Assembly: GCA_050875145.1 (NCBI GenBank)
Contig: JBNMLH010000013.1
Span: forward strand, 46,875 to 110,874
Length of the DNA: 64,000 bases
Direction of reading: 5' to 3'
Source: CAG-411 sp050875145
Lineage (GTDB): Bacteria; Bacillota; Clostridia; Lachnospirales; Lachnospiraceae
Part shown: piece by piece, positions 35,022-44,956 of the stretch
Layout: each line of letters starts with the position of its first letter
Numbering within the stretch: position 1 is the stretch's first letter
Translations under genes and position numbers: made by a program
The notes under the pieces: model-generated
Seen by the model: only the letters and a program-made list of their open reading frames with translations
Databases searched by the model: none
What the model was told of the DNA's origin: nothing

Positions 35022-35921
35022 ATGATAGAAGAAATCAAGCGTTTGAAGGAAGAAAAAGACGTGGTAATTATGGCACATTATTATGTGGATGGAGCTGTAC
35101 AGGAATTGGCAGATTTTGTTGGAGATTCCTACTTCCTTGCAAAGAAGGCAACAGAAGTAACTCAGAAGAATATTTTATTTTGTGGTGTTTCTTTTATGGG
35201 GGAAAGTGCCAAAATTTTAAATCCTGAAAAACGTGTTATTATGGCAGACGAATATGCAGACTGTCCGATGGCTCATATGGTAGACATTGACCGTATTCAT
35301 CAAGTGCGTGAAGAATATCCGGATGTGGCAGTTGTCTGTTATGTAAATTCAACTGCGGAGATTAAGGCAGAGTCTGATGTTTGTGTAACATCATCGAATG
35401 CGATTCGTGTAGTTGAAAAACTTCCTAATAAGCATATTTTCTTTATTCCTGATAATAATCTGGCACGTTATGTGGCACAACAGATGCCGGAAAAAGAGTT
35501 TATTTTTAATGATGGTTTCTGTCATGTGCACAAAAGTATTCATATAGAAGATGTAAAGAAGGCAAAAGAGTTACATCCAGATGCGCTTATTTTGACGCAT
35601 CCAGAATGTACAGAGGATGTAGTTGCTGCTTCTGATTTTGTAGGAAGTACATCGGAGATTATTGACTTTGCAACAAAGAGTGATGCAAAGAAATTTATTA
35701 TATGTACAGAGATGGGCGTATTTTATGAATTAGAGCAGAAGAATCCAGAAAAGAAATTTTTCTCTGTAGGTCATAGACAATTTTGTCCAAATATGAAAAA
35801 AATCAGTGTAGAAAAGGTGAAAGCTGCACTAGAGAGTTTATCTCCAGAAGTCACCATGGAGGAAGAGATGCGTATCAAGGCAAATGCACCGTTAGTGCGT
35901 ATGTTAGAGTTGGCAAAATAG
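35022..35921 (+). CDS. nadA: Quinolinate synthase
   Basis: A [4Fe-4S] enzyme that condenses iminoaspartate with dihydroxyacetone phosphate in NAD synthesis. The 299-residue form has its three cluster cysteines at 81 (ADCPMAH), 196 (HPECTEDV) and 255 (RQFCPNMKK), and starts with VVIMAHYYVDGAVQELADFVGDSYFLAK. AAGGAG lies before the ATG. nadB and nadC, its usual partners, are not in the window, so it appears as a single gene here. Confidence 0.95.
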   Translation: MIEEIKRLKEEKDVVIMAHYYVDGAVQELADFVGDSYFLAKKATEVTQKNILFCGVSFMGESAKILNPEKRVIMADEYADCPMAHMVDIDRIHQVREEYPDVAVVCYVNSTAEIKAESDVCVTSSNAIRVVEKLPNKHIFFIPDNNLARYVAQQMPEKEFIFNDGFCHVHKSIHIEDVKKAKELHPDALILTHPECTEDVVAASDFVGSTSEIIDFATKSDAKKFIICTEMGVFYELEQKNPEKKFFSVGHRQFCPNMKKISVEKVKAALESLSPEVTMEEEMRIKANAPLVRMLELAK

Positions 35922-36052
35922 TGTAAAATAATGTTTTGTGGGAGATTAGACATAGTTTTTTTGAGGTGCTTGTTTTGTAATACATACCGAAAAGGAAAAG
36001 TAAGAATATATTTGTTTGCTTTGCTTCGGTTTATGAAAGAGGAGGACATGCC

Positions 36053-37099
36053 ATGGAGATGCGACCATTGTTGGAGCAACTGGAACAGGATAGCGTGCTA
36101 CCAGAAGAAGCATTTGTAGAATTGTTGTCGAATCGAACCGATGAAGATGAAAGATATGCCGCAGAACGGGCAAGAAAGATTGCAGATGCGATTTATGGAA
36201 AGAAGATATATATTCGTGGTTTGATTGAATTTACAAACTATTGTAAAAATAATTGCTATTATTGTGGTATTCAGAGGGAGAATCGCAATGCACAGCGTTA
36301 TCGATTAAGTGAGGAAGATATACTTGCTTGTTGTAAAGAAGGGTATGCATTAGGCTTTCGCACCTTTGTATTACAGGGGGGCGAGGACCCTTATTATACA
36401 GATGAAAAGATTGTACAAATAGTAAAGAAAATCAAAACCTCTTTTCCGGATTGTGCGATTACGCTTTCCATTGGAGAAAAGTCGTATGAGAGTTATCGGG
36501 CATTTTATGAGGCAGGAGTAGAGCGTTATCTGTTGCGTCATGAGACCGCAGATACGAACCATTATAGAAAATTGCATCCGACAGAAATGTCATTAGAAAA
36601 TCGTAAGAATTGTTTGAGACAGTTAAAGGAAATTGGTTATCAGACCGGTTGTGGTTTTATGGTAGGAAGTCCATATCAGACGAATAAAGAGATTGCCAAA
36701 GATTTGTGCTTTATTCATGAACTTCATCCGGAAATGGTAGGAATTGGTCCTTTTATTCCACACAAAGATACGCCATTTGCTGAAAAGAAACAAGGAACAT
36801 TGAAGCAGACATTGTTTTTGTTAAGTTTGATACGCATTATGGAAAAGAATGTCTTGTTACCAGCAACTACAGCACTTGCGACAATTGATCCAAGGGGAAG
36901 AGAAAAAGGAATATTAGCAGGTGCAAATGTGGTTATGCCGAATCTTTCACCAAAGGCAGTACGAGAAAAATATGCATTGTATGATGGAAAAGTTTGTACT
37001 GGTGAAGAAGCGGCAGAATGCAGGTATTGTCTGGAGAATAGAATAGCTTCTGTTGGGTATGAGATTGCTGTAGATAGAGGCGATTACAAAATAGTTTAA
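36053..37099 (+). CDS. hydE: Radical SAM maturase HydE of [FeFe]-hydrogenase
   Basis: HydE takes part in building the dithiolate-bridged diiron subcluster of [FeFe]-hydrogenase. The 348-residue protein has the radical-SAM CX3CX2C motif at C64, C68 and C71, then QGGEDPYYT and RHETADTNHY, which are HydE rather than BioB features. The second-cluster region has C-x-Y-C at the C-terminus. GGAGG is 7 bases before ATG 36053. hydF, hydG and the hydrogenase are not in this window. It ends in a strong terminator. Confidence 0.88.
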   Translation: MEMRPLLEQLEQDSVLPEEAFVELLSNRTDEDERYAAERARKIADAIYGKKIYIRGLIEFTNYCKNNCYYCGIQRENRNAQRYRLSEEDILACCKEGYALGFRTFVLQGGEDPYYTDEKIVQIVKKIKTSFPDCAITLSIGEKSYESYRAFYEAGVERYLLRHETADTNHYRKLHPTEMSLENRKNCLRQLKEIGYQTGCGFMVGSPYQTNKEIAKDLCFIHELHPEMVGIGPFIPHKDTPFAEKKQGTLKQTLFLLSLIRIMEKNVLLPATTALATIDPRGREKGILAGANVVMPNLSPKAVREKYALYDGKVCTGEEAAECRYCLENRIASVGYEIAVDRGDYKIV

Positions 37100-37105
37100 A
37101 TTGAG

Positions 37106-37143
37106 AAAAGGTTGTATTGGAGATGCGATACAACCTTTTTTTG
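37106..37143 (+). terminator. Terminator after hydE
   Basis: AAAAGGTTGTAT (37106-37117) pairs with ATACAACCTTTT (37128-37139), followed by T's. Confidence 0.9.
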
Positions 37144-37226
37144 CTAGGAAAATGTCAAATCTAATGATAATAGGTGGTTGAACCGATAATTAAAGATAGA
37201 GGGATTATGAATTTGGGGGCGTAAAT

Positions 37227-40200
37227 ATGGAGAGTAAAGAACGGGCATATTTATTGGATAATTTGAATGTGTTGCTAGAGGGGCATACAGATAAAAATTT
37301 ATTGATATTGAAGCATAATGGAAGCCTTAAAGTGACACAAGATGATGTGGAAGATATGGAATTGGAGCAACGAGGCTTTAAAGTAGTGTATCACCAGTTT
37401 TATCAAGATACCTTGCGAACAGCATATGAGCCATATTTAGCCATTATTTCGGAATATATAGAGCAACAACAAAAGAAAGATAAGAACTTTTTAGAGGGTT
37501 TTTTAGATAGAAATCAGGTATATTCTTTGCATCGGGACATCTTTCGTGCTTATTTCGGTGGAAGAGTGCCAACCAGAAAGGAAGACTTACTGATTGGAGA
37601 GTATGCCTTTGAAAGAAAAAGGATTTGCGATGCCGTGGTATCTATGTTATTGGAAATTGCACAGGAGCAACCGATGGTGTTCCTTTTAAATGATGCGAAT
37701 TATGCAGGAATTTCTATGTGGCGGGTAGCAAAGTGTCTGAAAAAATTGGGGATAAGCAGTCAGATAAAGATATTTATTGTGTATAACGAATTGGCTACTG
37801 GACTGGAAAGTGCCAGAAAATATCAGCATAAGTTTATAAAAGAATGCGAGGATGAGGAACTCGTTTTTGAATGGCTGTTAGAAACCCAAAATAGGAAAAT
37901 ACTTCCAGATACTATGTTTAAATACCAGATAAAAGAAATTTCGGTATATTTGGAGACTATGTTTGATTTATCTTATTTCTTGGAATACGAAACCGTCAAC
38001 GAATATTTAGGCAGTTTTGTTACAGAACATAGATTAGGGCATCCACAGATACCGATGGAACAAAAGGAACACATATTAAAGTGCTTTTTCTGGAGTAGCT
38101 TAGGGGTAAAGGCTTATGCAGATGCATTGTTAGTGTGTAACCTGTTAAATCAGCTCCCAGTGGAAGAAAATCATAGATTAGCAAGAGCGTATGATGTTGC
38201 TTATTTTAAAGCATTAGTTTACATCTATTCCAGAACAGAGGTTGAGCTACAGGAAAATTTAGCGGAGTGTAATCGATTGGCAAGGAAACTGGGAGATGAA
38301 AAACGAATATTTGAAGTAAAGTTGCTTTCCAATATGGCATATTATTTAGGCTGGGACGATTTATGGGTATCAGAAAAAGATTATCCAGTTACGGAACAAT
38401 TTTTACAGCAATGTGAGATGTATGAAAAGTATAATCATTTAGCACATATTTTAGTGTATAGCTTTAACAGTGATTATAAAAAGTTTCAAAAGGTAGAAGG
38501 CATTGAGAAAAGGATACCGGAATTTATGGCTGGTATTCAATTGGGAAGGCAATTGGGAAATCAGCAGTTTTTAATTGAGGCATATCGAAAGAATATTATG
38601 CTGGCTTCTATTCATGGCTATTATTCAGTTGCCATCTGTTTTTATCAAGAATCACTTAAAGTAATTCAGGGAGATGAAAATAGAATTATTGAGGCTGGAA
38701 TTTATAATGGTCTTGGATATAGTAATTGCGGGGTAGGCCATTATATTTCCGCGCACAAATACTATAATCAGGCATTAAATATTTACTACCAAGAAGAAAT
38801 GGTAGATGAATTAATAGAGACCTTATATAATTTGGGAATCAATGCTTTTTTAGCAGATGATTATGAAAATTCTAGCAAATATTTATTGACAGCAGCGAAT
38901 ACATTAAACCAATTGAAAATTGGTACGCTTCGGACCTGTAACATCGCAAAATTATTTGGTCTGACAGCCGTTGCGTGTTTTAAACAGGAGATTTATCATG
39001 AGGCATATCTGTATCTAAATAAAACAAAACAATTTTTGGCTCATATCATCGACCTGCAAAATGAGAAGGACGAGAATTTGTTTGTGGATGATAGTGTATT
39101 TTTGTATTACCTTGTTAGTGGAATGGTATTGCGAAAAGAGGGAGATATAGAGTGTGCGTATAAGCAGATAAAAAAATCAGAGTTCTATATGAGACGTTCC
39201 ACAGGATCCCGATTTTTTAATTATCCCTTATATGTGCAGGAGTTTTATTTAATATGTAAGGAGAGCGGAAGAAAGCAAGAAGGGGAAGAAACCGTAAAGC
39301 AAGGTATTGCGTATTGCAAAGAACAAGGGTATACACATATTCAACAAAAATTGCAAAGCTATCTGGATGGAAAGGAAAAGGCAGAGAAAAGTTACCAAAC
39401 GGAAAAGCTAGAGTTAGAAGGGATTACCATCGAACAGATTGGAGATTGGGTGGAGCGAATCTCTGTAGAAAAAACAAATCAGGAGCTTGGAAACAGCATC
39501 CATTTTTTAAGAGTGTTACAGCAGTTTACTTGCAATTTAAAAGAAGATACCAGTGAAAAATTGGCAGAATTGGTGCAAGTTTTTAAAAATAGTTTTTCTA
39601 TTGACAAGGCATATGCGGTTACCTGTGATGGAGTGGAAAATAGAATTTTATACTCTGATTTAGGATTTGAAGTATCCAAACAGGATATAGAAGAAATTAA
39701 AATGTTTTTACAGGAGAATCCAAAAGGGATTGTATACTCGAAAAATGGACAAGAGTACGAGGAATATAATCGGGTATTTCAGGCATTTTCAAAAGATCGG
39801 GTATCCTCTTTTGTGGCAGTCCCTATCTTTTCTCAACATGATATTGTAGGATTTTTTATCGTTTATATTCAAATGATGGATAGCTGGAGCGGTCTAAAAA
39901 GAAAATCTATATTGGATGAAGAAGACCTGGAGCTATTTTCCTATATTTTTAGAGAAATATATGATGCACTGGAACGTGTTGCGGTGAAAAAGAAATTGGT
40001 GGGAGCAAACCAACAATTAAAACAGCAAATGGAACAATTGCTTATTTTAAAAGAGGAAGCAGAGTCTGCAAATGTTGCAAAATCCAGCTTTTTAGCTAAT
40101 ATGAGTCATGAGATTCGCACACCGATGAATGCGATTATAGGTATGACAGAGATTGCCCTTCGGGATGAGACGGACCGAAAGCAACGAGAGTATTTAGAGC

Positions 40201-41609
40201 AGATCTGGTCTGCGGGAAAGAGTCTTCTTTCTATTATTAATGATATTTTAGATTTTTCTAAGATTGAGTCAGGAAAGATGGAGATACGAGAAGCGGATTA
40301 TGAGATAAAGGAAGTAATAACGGATATAAAAAATATTTTATCTGCAAGAATTGGAGAAAAGAATCTCAGATTAAAGATTATGGTGAATGAGGATATTCCA
40401 GCTTGTTTGTACGGAGATGATATGCGACTTCGCCAGATTATTATTAATTTAGGAAATAATGCAATTAAATTTACAGAATCAGGTTCCGTGACAATTCTGG
40501 TTGATTATGAGCCGAAAGGGGAAGATATTGTACTACATGTGTCTGTAAAAGATACAGGAATCGGTATCCGATCAGAGGATCAGAAAAAACTATTTTCCGC
40601 TTTTCAACAGGTAGACGGAAAGAGAAATCATAAGTTGGAAGGAACTGGGCTGGGCCTATCAATCTGTAAAGCCTTTGTGCAGCTTATGGGAGGAAGTATT
40701 TCTGTTGCGAGTGAATATGGAAAGGGAAGTGAATTTTATTTTCAGGTACCGCAAAAAATTAGTCACAATTTAAAGGCATTGGAAAAGACACCGAAAGGTA
40801 GAAATGCAGGACTGTTTTTGGCACCAGAAGCAAGAATATTGGTCGTGGATGATAATCTTGTAAATCTTAAAGTCTTAGAGGGATTATTGGAACCGATGAA
40901 GATGAAATTGATAATGGTAACCAGCGGAAAGGATGCCATTACCCAGTTAGAGACAGGAGAAAAATTTGATTTAATTTTTATGGATCATATGATGCCAGAG
41001 ATGGATGGAATTGAGGCAACAAAGCATATTCGATCTTTAGAAGGAACATATTATAAAGAGATTCCTATCATTGCACTTACTGCCAATGCCATAAGTGGAG
41101 TGGAAGAACTGTTTCTAGAAAATGGAATGCAGGATTTTATAGGCAAACCGATTGATATGAAGGAAATGATTTCGGTGTTACGAAAATGGCTGCCAAAAGA
41201 AAAGCTTACGGAGGCAAAAGAAAGAACAGAAGTGAATCAGTCTCAGGCGGTTGATGAAATTTCTGGTATTGACATAGAAAAAGCGTTACAAGTATCGGGA
41301 AATATGGATATTGTAAAAAAACTTTGGCATATTTTCTACAGTACAGCAGATAAAAAAATTCTTTCTATTAAGGAATTGTTTGAACGTGTAGATTTAAAAA
41401 ACTATATGATTGAGGTACATGCACTGAAAAGTTCTGCAAGACTAATCGGAGCTATGGAACTTTCTAAAATGGCAGAATACATGGAACAATGTGCAAAACG
41501 TGATAACGTACTGGAGATAGAACGATATACACCCGTTATGTTAGAAGAGTACGAAAAAATAAAGAAGAGTCTTGAGAAGTGTATAGACGATGAACATAGA
41601 AGAGGATAG
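37227..41609 (+). CDS. Giant cytoplasmic hybrid sensor kinase (TPR-GAF-HisKA-REC-HPt)
   Basis: A 1460-residue phosphorelay protein without membrane segments. About 15-215 resembles an AAA_16/STAND-type module, but no GxxGxGKT loop is visible, so it is probably degenerate. About 380-700 are TPR-like helical repeats (for example NGLGYSNCGVGHYISAHKYY). About 775-920 is GAF-like. HisKA follows, with SHEIRTP near residue 962, then HATPase (NNAIKFTESG, DTGIGI, GTGLGLSI). The receiver is at about 1205-1325 (VVDDN; phospho-acceptor in FMDHMMPEMDG) and an HPt domain has HALKSSARLIG near 1396. It has every relay step but no output domain, so a separate regulator is expected. A soluble signal is implied. 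Confidence 0.9.
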   Translation: MESKERAYLLDNLNVLLEGHTDKNLLILKHNGSLKVTQDDVEDMELEQRGFKVVYHQFYQDTLRTAYEPYLAIISEYIEQQQKKDKNFLEGFLDRNQVYSLHRDIFRAYFGGRVPTRKEDLLIGEYAFERKRICDAVVSMLLEIAQEQPMVFLLNDANYAGISMWRVAKCLKKLGISSQIKIFIVYNELATGLESARKYQHKFIKECEDEELVFEWLLETQNRKILPDTMFKYQIKEISVYLETMFDLSYFLEYETVNEYLGSFVTEHRLGHPQIPMEQKEHILKCFFWSSLGVKAYADALLVCNLLNQLPVEENHRLARAYDVAYFKALVYIYSRTEVELQENLAECNRLARKLGDEKRIFEVKLLSNMAYYLGWDDLWVSEKDYPVTEQFLQQCEMYEKYNHLAHILVYSFNSDYKKFQKVEGIEKRIPEFMAGIQLGRQLGNQQFLIEAYRKNIMLASIHGYYSVAICFYQESLKVIQGDENRIIEAGIYNGLGYSNCGVGHYISAHKYYNQALNIYYQEEMVDELIETLYNLGINAFLADDYENSSKYLLTAANTLNQLKIGTLRTCNIAKLFGLTAVACFKQEIYHEAYLYLNKTKQFLAHIIDLQNEKDENLFVDDSVFLYYLVSGMVLRKEGDIECAYKQIKKSEFYMRRSTGSRFFNYPLYVQEFYLICKESGRKQEGEETVKQGIAYCKEQGYTHIQQKLQSYLDGKEKAEKSYQTEKLELEGITIEQIGDWVERISVEKTNQELGNSIHFLRVLQQFTCNLKEDTSEKLAELVQVFKNSFSIDKAYAVTCDGVENRILYSDLGFEVSKQDIEEIKMFLQENPKGIVYSKNGQEYEEYNRVFQAFSKDRVSSFVAVPIFSQHDIVGFFIVYIQMMDSWSGLKRKSILDEEDLELFSYIFREIYDALERVAVKKKLVGANQQLKQQMEQLLILKEEAESANVAKSSFLANMSHEIRTPMNAIIGMTEIALRDETDRKQREYLEQIWSAGKSLLSIINDILDFSKIESGKMEIREADYEIKEVITDIKNILSARIGEKNLRLKIMVNEDIPACLYGDDMRLRQIIINLGNNAIKFTESGSVTILVDYEPKGEDIVLHVSVKDTGIGIRSEDQKKLFSAFQQVDGKRNHKLEGTGLGLSICKAFVQLMGGSISVASEYGKGSEFYFQVPQKISHNLKALEKTPKGRNAGLFLAPEARILVVDDNLVNLKVLEGLLEPMKMKLIMVTSGKDAITQLETGEKFDLIFMDHMMPEMDGIEATKHIRSLEGTYYKEIPIIALTANAISGVEELFLENGMQDFIGKPIDMKEMISVLRKWLPKEKLTEAKERTEVNQSQAVDEISGIDIEKALQVSGNMDIVKKLWHIFYSTADKKILSIKELFERVDLKNYMIEVHALKSSARLIGAMELSKMAEYMEQCAKRDNVLEIERYTPVMLEEYEKIKKSLEKCIDDEHRRG

Positions 41610-41635
41610 ACCATACAAGGTTTATCCTTTTCTTA
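41600..41635 (+). terminator. Terminator after the hybrid kinase
   Basis: AAGAGGATAGACC pairs with GGTTTATCCTTTT with one G-T pair, then a T-rich tail. It begins at the kinase stop codon. Confidence 0.75.
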
Positions 41636-41643
41636 TCTTTAAG

Positions 41644-41698
41644 TTTACATTTATTTTACTTTAGGGTGGTTCTGGATTTTACATAGGAGTGTTAAACT
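41644..41698 (+). promoter_or_regulatory. Pho-type promoter of pstSCA
   Basis: TTTACAT (41644), TTTACT (41655) and TTTACAT (41678) precede TAAACT (41693-41698), with no -35 box. The spacing, -34, -23 and 0 relative to the last repeat and +15 to the -10 box, is identical to that before pstB at 54844-54898. Repeats one helical turn apart in place of a -35 box are typical of PhoP/PhoB activation. Confidence 0.6.
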
Positions 41699-41792
41699 TA
41701 GAATTGTTCAGAGGTTAGAACTGTCTGGAAGGTTGAAATGTAAATGCCATGGCAGTATCTATGTATATTTTTTCTAAAACAGGAGGAAAATT

Positions 41793-42695
41793 ATGGTTAA
41801 GACAAGTAAGAAAGTAAGAAAAGCAGTTGGATTGGCACTCAGTGCCCTGTTAGTAGTTGGAATGGTTGGATGCGGAAATAGTGCAAATAGTGCAAATGGC
41901 GGAAGTAAGAATGGCGATACAGCAATTTCCGTTGTTTCAAGAGAAGATGGTTCTGGAACACGAAGCGCATTTGTAGAATTGACTGGTGTAGAAGAAAAAG
42001 ATAAAGATGGAAATAAAATAGATAACACGACAGACGAGGCAATTATTTCTAACAGTACAGAAATTGTAATGACAACAGTTGCAGGAAATAAGAACGCAGT
42101 AGGATACATTTCATTAGGTTCCTTAAATGATACAGTAAAAGGAGTAAACATTGATGGAGTAGAGCCAACGGCTGACAATATTGTAAATGGAAAGTATAGT
42201 TTATCAAGACCATTTAATATTGTAACAAAAGATGGTTTGAGTGATGTAGCACAGGACTTTATTTCATTTATTATGAGTGAAGATGGACAAAAAATCATTT
42301 CCGAGAATGGATATGTAGAAGTAGACAATACAGGTGCATTTAAGAGTAATAATGCAAAAGGAAAGATTGTTATAGCAGGTTCTTCTTCTGTAACACCAGT
42401 TATGGAAAAATTACAGGAAGCTTACAAGAAAATCAATGGAAATGCAGAAATTGAATTACAGGAAAGTGATTCTACAACAGGAGTAAATGCAGCAGCAGAT
42501 GGAACTTGTGATATTGGTATGGCATCCAGAGCATTGTCGGATGAAGAGAGTAATAAAGGATTAAAGACAACATCGATTGCAATGGACGGTATTGTTGTAA
42601 TCGTAAACACTGAAAACGATATTACAGATTTAACAACAGCACAGGTAAATGATATATTCCGTGGAAATGTTACTACATGGGATGATGTAAAATAA
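41793..42695 (+). CDS. pstS: Phosphate-binding lipoprotein PstS, circularly permuted
   Basis: This is the extracellular phosphate receptor of the Pst ABC importer. A lipoprotein signal (VGMVGCGNS, lipid at C27) leads into 300 residues in which the usual order is reversed. The segment SVVSREDGSGTRSAFVEL, normally in the second half of PstS, comes first (about 45-165). The normal N-terminal start KIVIAGSSSVTPVMEKL begins only at about residue 189, followed by ESDSTTGVNAA and DIGMASRAL. The protein ends at NVTTWDDVK, the point where the permuted segment would normally begin. Both phosphate-binding motifs are intact, so it should work. pstC follows 13 bases later. Confidence 0.92.
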   Translation: MVKTSKKVRKAVGLALSALLVVGMVGCGNSANSANGGSKNGDTAISVVSREDGSGTRSAFVELTGVEEKDKDGNKIDNTTDEAIISNSTEIVMTTVAGNKNAVGYISLGSLNDTVKGVNIDGVEPTADNIVNGKYSLSRPFNIVTKDGLSDVAQDFISFIMSEDGQKIISENGYVEVDNTGAFKSNNAKGKIVIAGSSSVTPVMEKLQEAYKKINGNAEIELQESDSTTGVNAAADGTCDIGMASRALSDEESNKGLKTTSIAMDGIVVIVNTENDITDLTTAQVNDIFRGNVTTWDDVK

Positions 42696-42708
42696 AGGGA
42701 GAACTCTT

Positions 42709-43560
42709 ATGGCTAAGGTAAAAGAAAAAGGAATGGAAATGGTATTCTTATTGGCAGCATGTGTTTCTATTTTGGCGGTAGCACTAATTTGTATCTTTTT
42801 GTTTGCAAAGGGATTACCAGCTATTGGAAAAATTGGAGTTGCAAAATTTCTGACAGGTACGGACTGGAAACCTACAAATGGCATCTTTGGTATCTTATCT
42901 ATGATTGTAGGAAGTCTTTATGTAACTGCGGGAGCATTATTGATAGGTGTACCGATTGGAATTTTATCCGCAACTTTTCTGGCAAAGTTTTGTCCATCTT
43001 GGTTGTATAAACCATTAAAAGCGGGGGTAAATCTTATGGCGGGAATTCCCTCCGTTGTATATGGTTTCTTTGGAATGTGCGTATTAGTACCATTATGTAG
43101 ATCGCTGTTTGGAGGTACTGGAAACAGTATTCTTACAGCATCAGCATTGTTAGGAATGATGATTTTACCAACGATTATCGGGGTATCAGAATCAGCAATT
43201 CGTGCAGTACCCGATTATTATTATAAAGGTGCATTGGCGTTGGGAGCAACTCATGAGCGTAGTGTATTTTTAACGGTATTGCCTGCGGCAAAATCAGGAA
43301 TATTGGCAGGAGTGATCCTTGGCGTAGGTAGAGCAATTGGTGAAACAATGGCAGTTATTATGGTTGCAGGTAATCAGGCAAGAATTCCTTCGTCTGTAAC
43401 GGATGGAGTACGAACGATGACAGCGAATATTGTAATGGAAATGGGTTATGCAACAGGTATTCATCGAGAAGCATTGATTGCCACTGGTGTAGTGTTGTTT
43501 GTATTTATCCTATTGATTAACTTGTTGTTTTCTGTATTAAAGAGAAGGACGGTGGAGTAA
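42709..43560 (+). CDS. pstC: Phosphate ABC transporter permease PstC
   Basis: A 283-residue inner-membrane protein with six hydrophobic segments. The first is at about 11-33, and GIPSVVYGFFGMCVLVPL is in the middle. The EAA-type loop GALALGATHERSVFLTVLPAAKSGI contacts the ATPase. It pairs with PstA to form the channel. GGGAG lies upstream of the ATG, and pstA begins one base after its stop. Confidence 0.94.
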   Translation: MAKVKEKGMEMVFLLAACVSILAVALICIFLFAKGLPAIGKIGVAKFLTGTDWKPTNGIFGILSMIVGSLYVTAGALLIGVPIGILSATFLAKFCPSWLYKPLKAGVNLMAGIPSVVYGFFGMCVLVPLCRSLFGGTGNSILTASALLGMMILPTIIGVSESAIRAVPDYYYKGALALGATHERSVFLTVLPAAKSGILAGVILGVGRAIGETMAVIMVAGNQARIPSSVTDGVRTMTANIVMEMGYATGIHREALIATGVVLFVFILLINLLFSVLKRRTVE

Positions 43561-43561
43561 A

Positions 43562-44506
43562 ATGGAGCAGGTTTTAGTGAAGAAAAAAGCACCAGAGGTG
43601 GAAGACATAGTGGGAATTAATCAAGTTAGTTTTAAAGAGAGAATTGCTTCTTACAAAAAGCATCCAGGTTCTTTTGTGTTGCTACTATGTGTGTGCCTTG
43701 CTATGTTACTTACCATTGCATCTCTTGGATATTTAATATTGTATATCGTTATAAAAGGTGTACCTTATTTAACTCCATCTTTGTTTGCATGGGAATATAC
43801 TTCAGACAACGTATCTATGTTACCATCGTTGATCAATACCGTTTTAATGACCTTATTATCGTTACTGATTGCAGTACCAATAGGTATCTTTTCTGCCATT
43901 TATCTGGTAGAGTATGCTAAAAAAGGAAACAAGATTGTGGGTATTGTGAGAGTGACAGCGGAAACATTGACAGGTATTCCATCTATTGTATATGGTTTAT
44001 TCGGAATGTTGTTTTTCGTGACAGCATGTAAATGGCGCTTATCTTTATTATCAGGAGCATTTACCTTAGCAATTATGGTACTTCCTGTTATTATGCGAAC
44101 GACAGAAGAAGCCTTAATGTCTGTTCCAGATTCATACAGACAGGGAAGTTTAGGACTGGGAGCAGGAAAACTTCGTACAGTATTTCGAGTTGTTCTTCCA
44201 AGTGCCATTCCGGGTATATTATCAGGTGTTGTATTAGCGATTGGTAGAATTGTAGGAGAAACAGCAGCATTGATTTATACAGCAGGTAGTGTTGCAAAAA
44301 TACCACAATTCTCAAATGGAGCAAAATTTTTGTTTGACTCCACACGTACCTTGTCCGTACATATGTATAATTTGTCCAAGGAAGGACTACATACAAACCA
44401 GGCATACGCCACAGCCGTAGTATTGATGATTGTAGTAATGTGCATGAATTTCCTTTCTGATTTGTTGGCAAATAAACTTGCGAAAAAAAGTGGTGGTGAA
44501 AAATAA
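43562..44506 (+). CDS. pstA: Phosphate ABC transporter permease PstA
   Basis: A 314-residue membrane partner of PstC with an extended cytoplasmic N-terminus of about 45 residues, six hydrophobic segments, TGIPSIVYGLFGMLFF, and the EAA loop GSLGLGAGKLRTVFRVVLPSAIPGI. A terminator follows directly, so the matching ATPase gene pstB is not in this operon. It is encoded about 10.5 kb downstream at 55038. Confidence 0.94.
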   Translation: MEQVLVKKKAPEVEDIVGINQVSFKERIASYKKHPGSFVLLLCVCLAMLLTIASLGYLILYIVIKGVPYLTPSLFAWEYTSDNVSMLPSLINTVLMTLLSLLIAVPIGIFSAIYLVEYAKKGNKIVGIVRVTAETLTGIPSIVYGLFGMLFFVTACKWRLSLLSGAFTLAIMVLPVIMRTTEEALMSVPDSYRQGSLGLGAGKLRTVFRVVLPSAIPGILSGVVLAIGRIVGETAALIYTAGSVAKIPQFSNGAKFLFDSTRTLSVHMYNLSKEGLHTNQAYATAVVLMIVVMCMNFLSDLLANKLAKKSGGEK

Positions 44507-44540
44507 ACAGCTTTTATTCTTAGTGCATAAGAAAAATAAT

Positions 44541-44577
44541 AAGTGCAGCGAAAATTTTTTTTCGTCTGCACTTTTCT
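44541..44577 (+). terminator. Terminator after pstA
   Basis: AAGTGCAGCGAAAA pairs with TTTTCGTCTGCACTT with one bulge, followed by T's. Confidence 0.85.
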
Positions 44578-44870
44578 ATTATGGAGGAGTAGTTACAGTT
44601 CCAGATAGTGGAGAAAAAGTATTTTAAGTGGAATACTAGTGAAAAAAAGGAAATAGTATAAAGAAGCTGTTTTTGTAAAAAAATGGCGGATAAAAAGTGA
44701 ATACTTGGTAGCTAAAAATGTCTGTTTATATTATACTGTATAGGAAACGTGTATATTCAACAATTAAAACACGAAAGCTGAAGCGAAAGGTAAATGAAAA
44801 TATTGGAAAGTAGTATAAAAAAAGGCATTGGGGAAAAGATTAAAAGAAGATTAAAAATGAAGCGAAACAG
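44578..44870. other. Non-coding AT-rich stretch
   Basis: No frame with a ribosome binding site or protein-like composition is visible in these 290 bases upstream of the yceG promoter. Nothing further is recognised. Confidence 0.4.
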
Positions 44871-44899
44871 GTGACATTTGTTGAAATTGTAGGTATGAT
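44871..44899 (+). promoter_or_regulatory. Sigma-A promoter of the yceG-telA-terD set
   Basis: GTGACA (44871-44876), 17 bases, TATGAT (44894-44899), 57 bases before the GTG start of yceG. Confidence 0.6.
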
Positions 44900-44956
44900 A
44901 TAGCTACAGAGAAACAATTGGTGTTCGTTTGATTGCAGATTTGAAGGTGAACAGAA

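Noticed and set aside
41774..42328. A 184-residue minus-strand frame
   Set aside because: Antisense shadow of pstS, which has clear family motifs on the plus strand.
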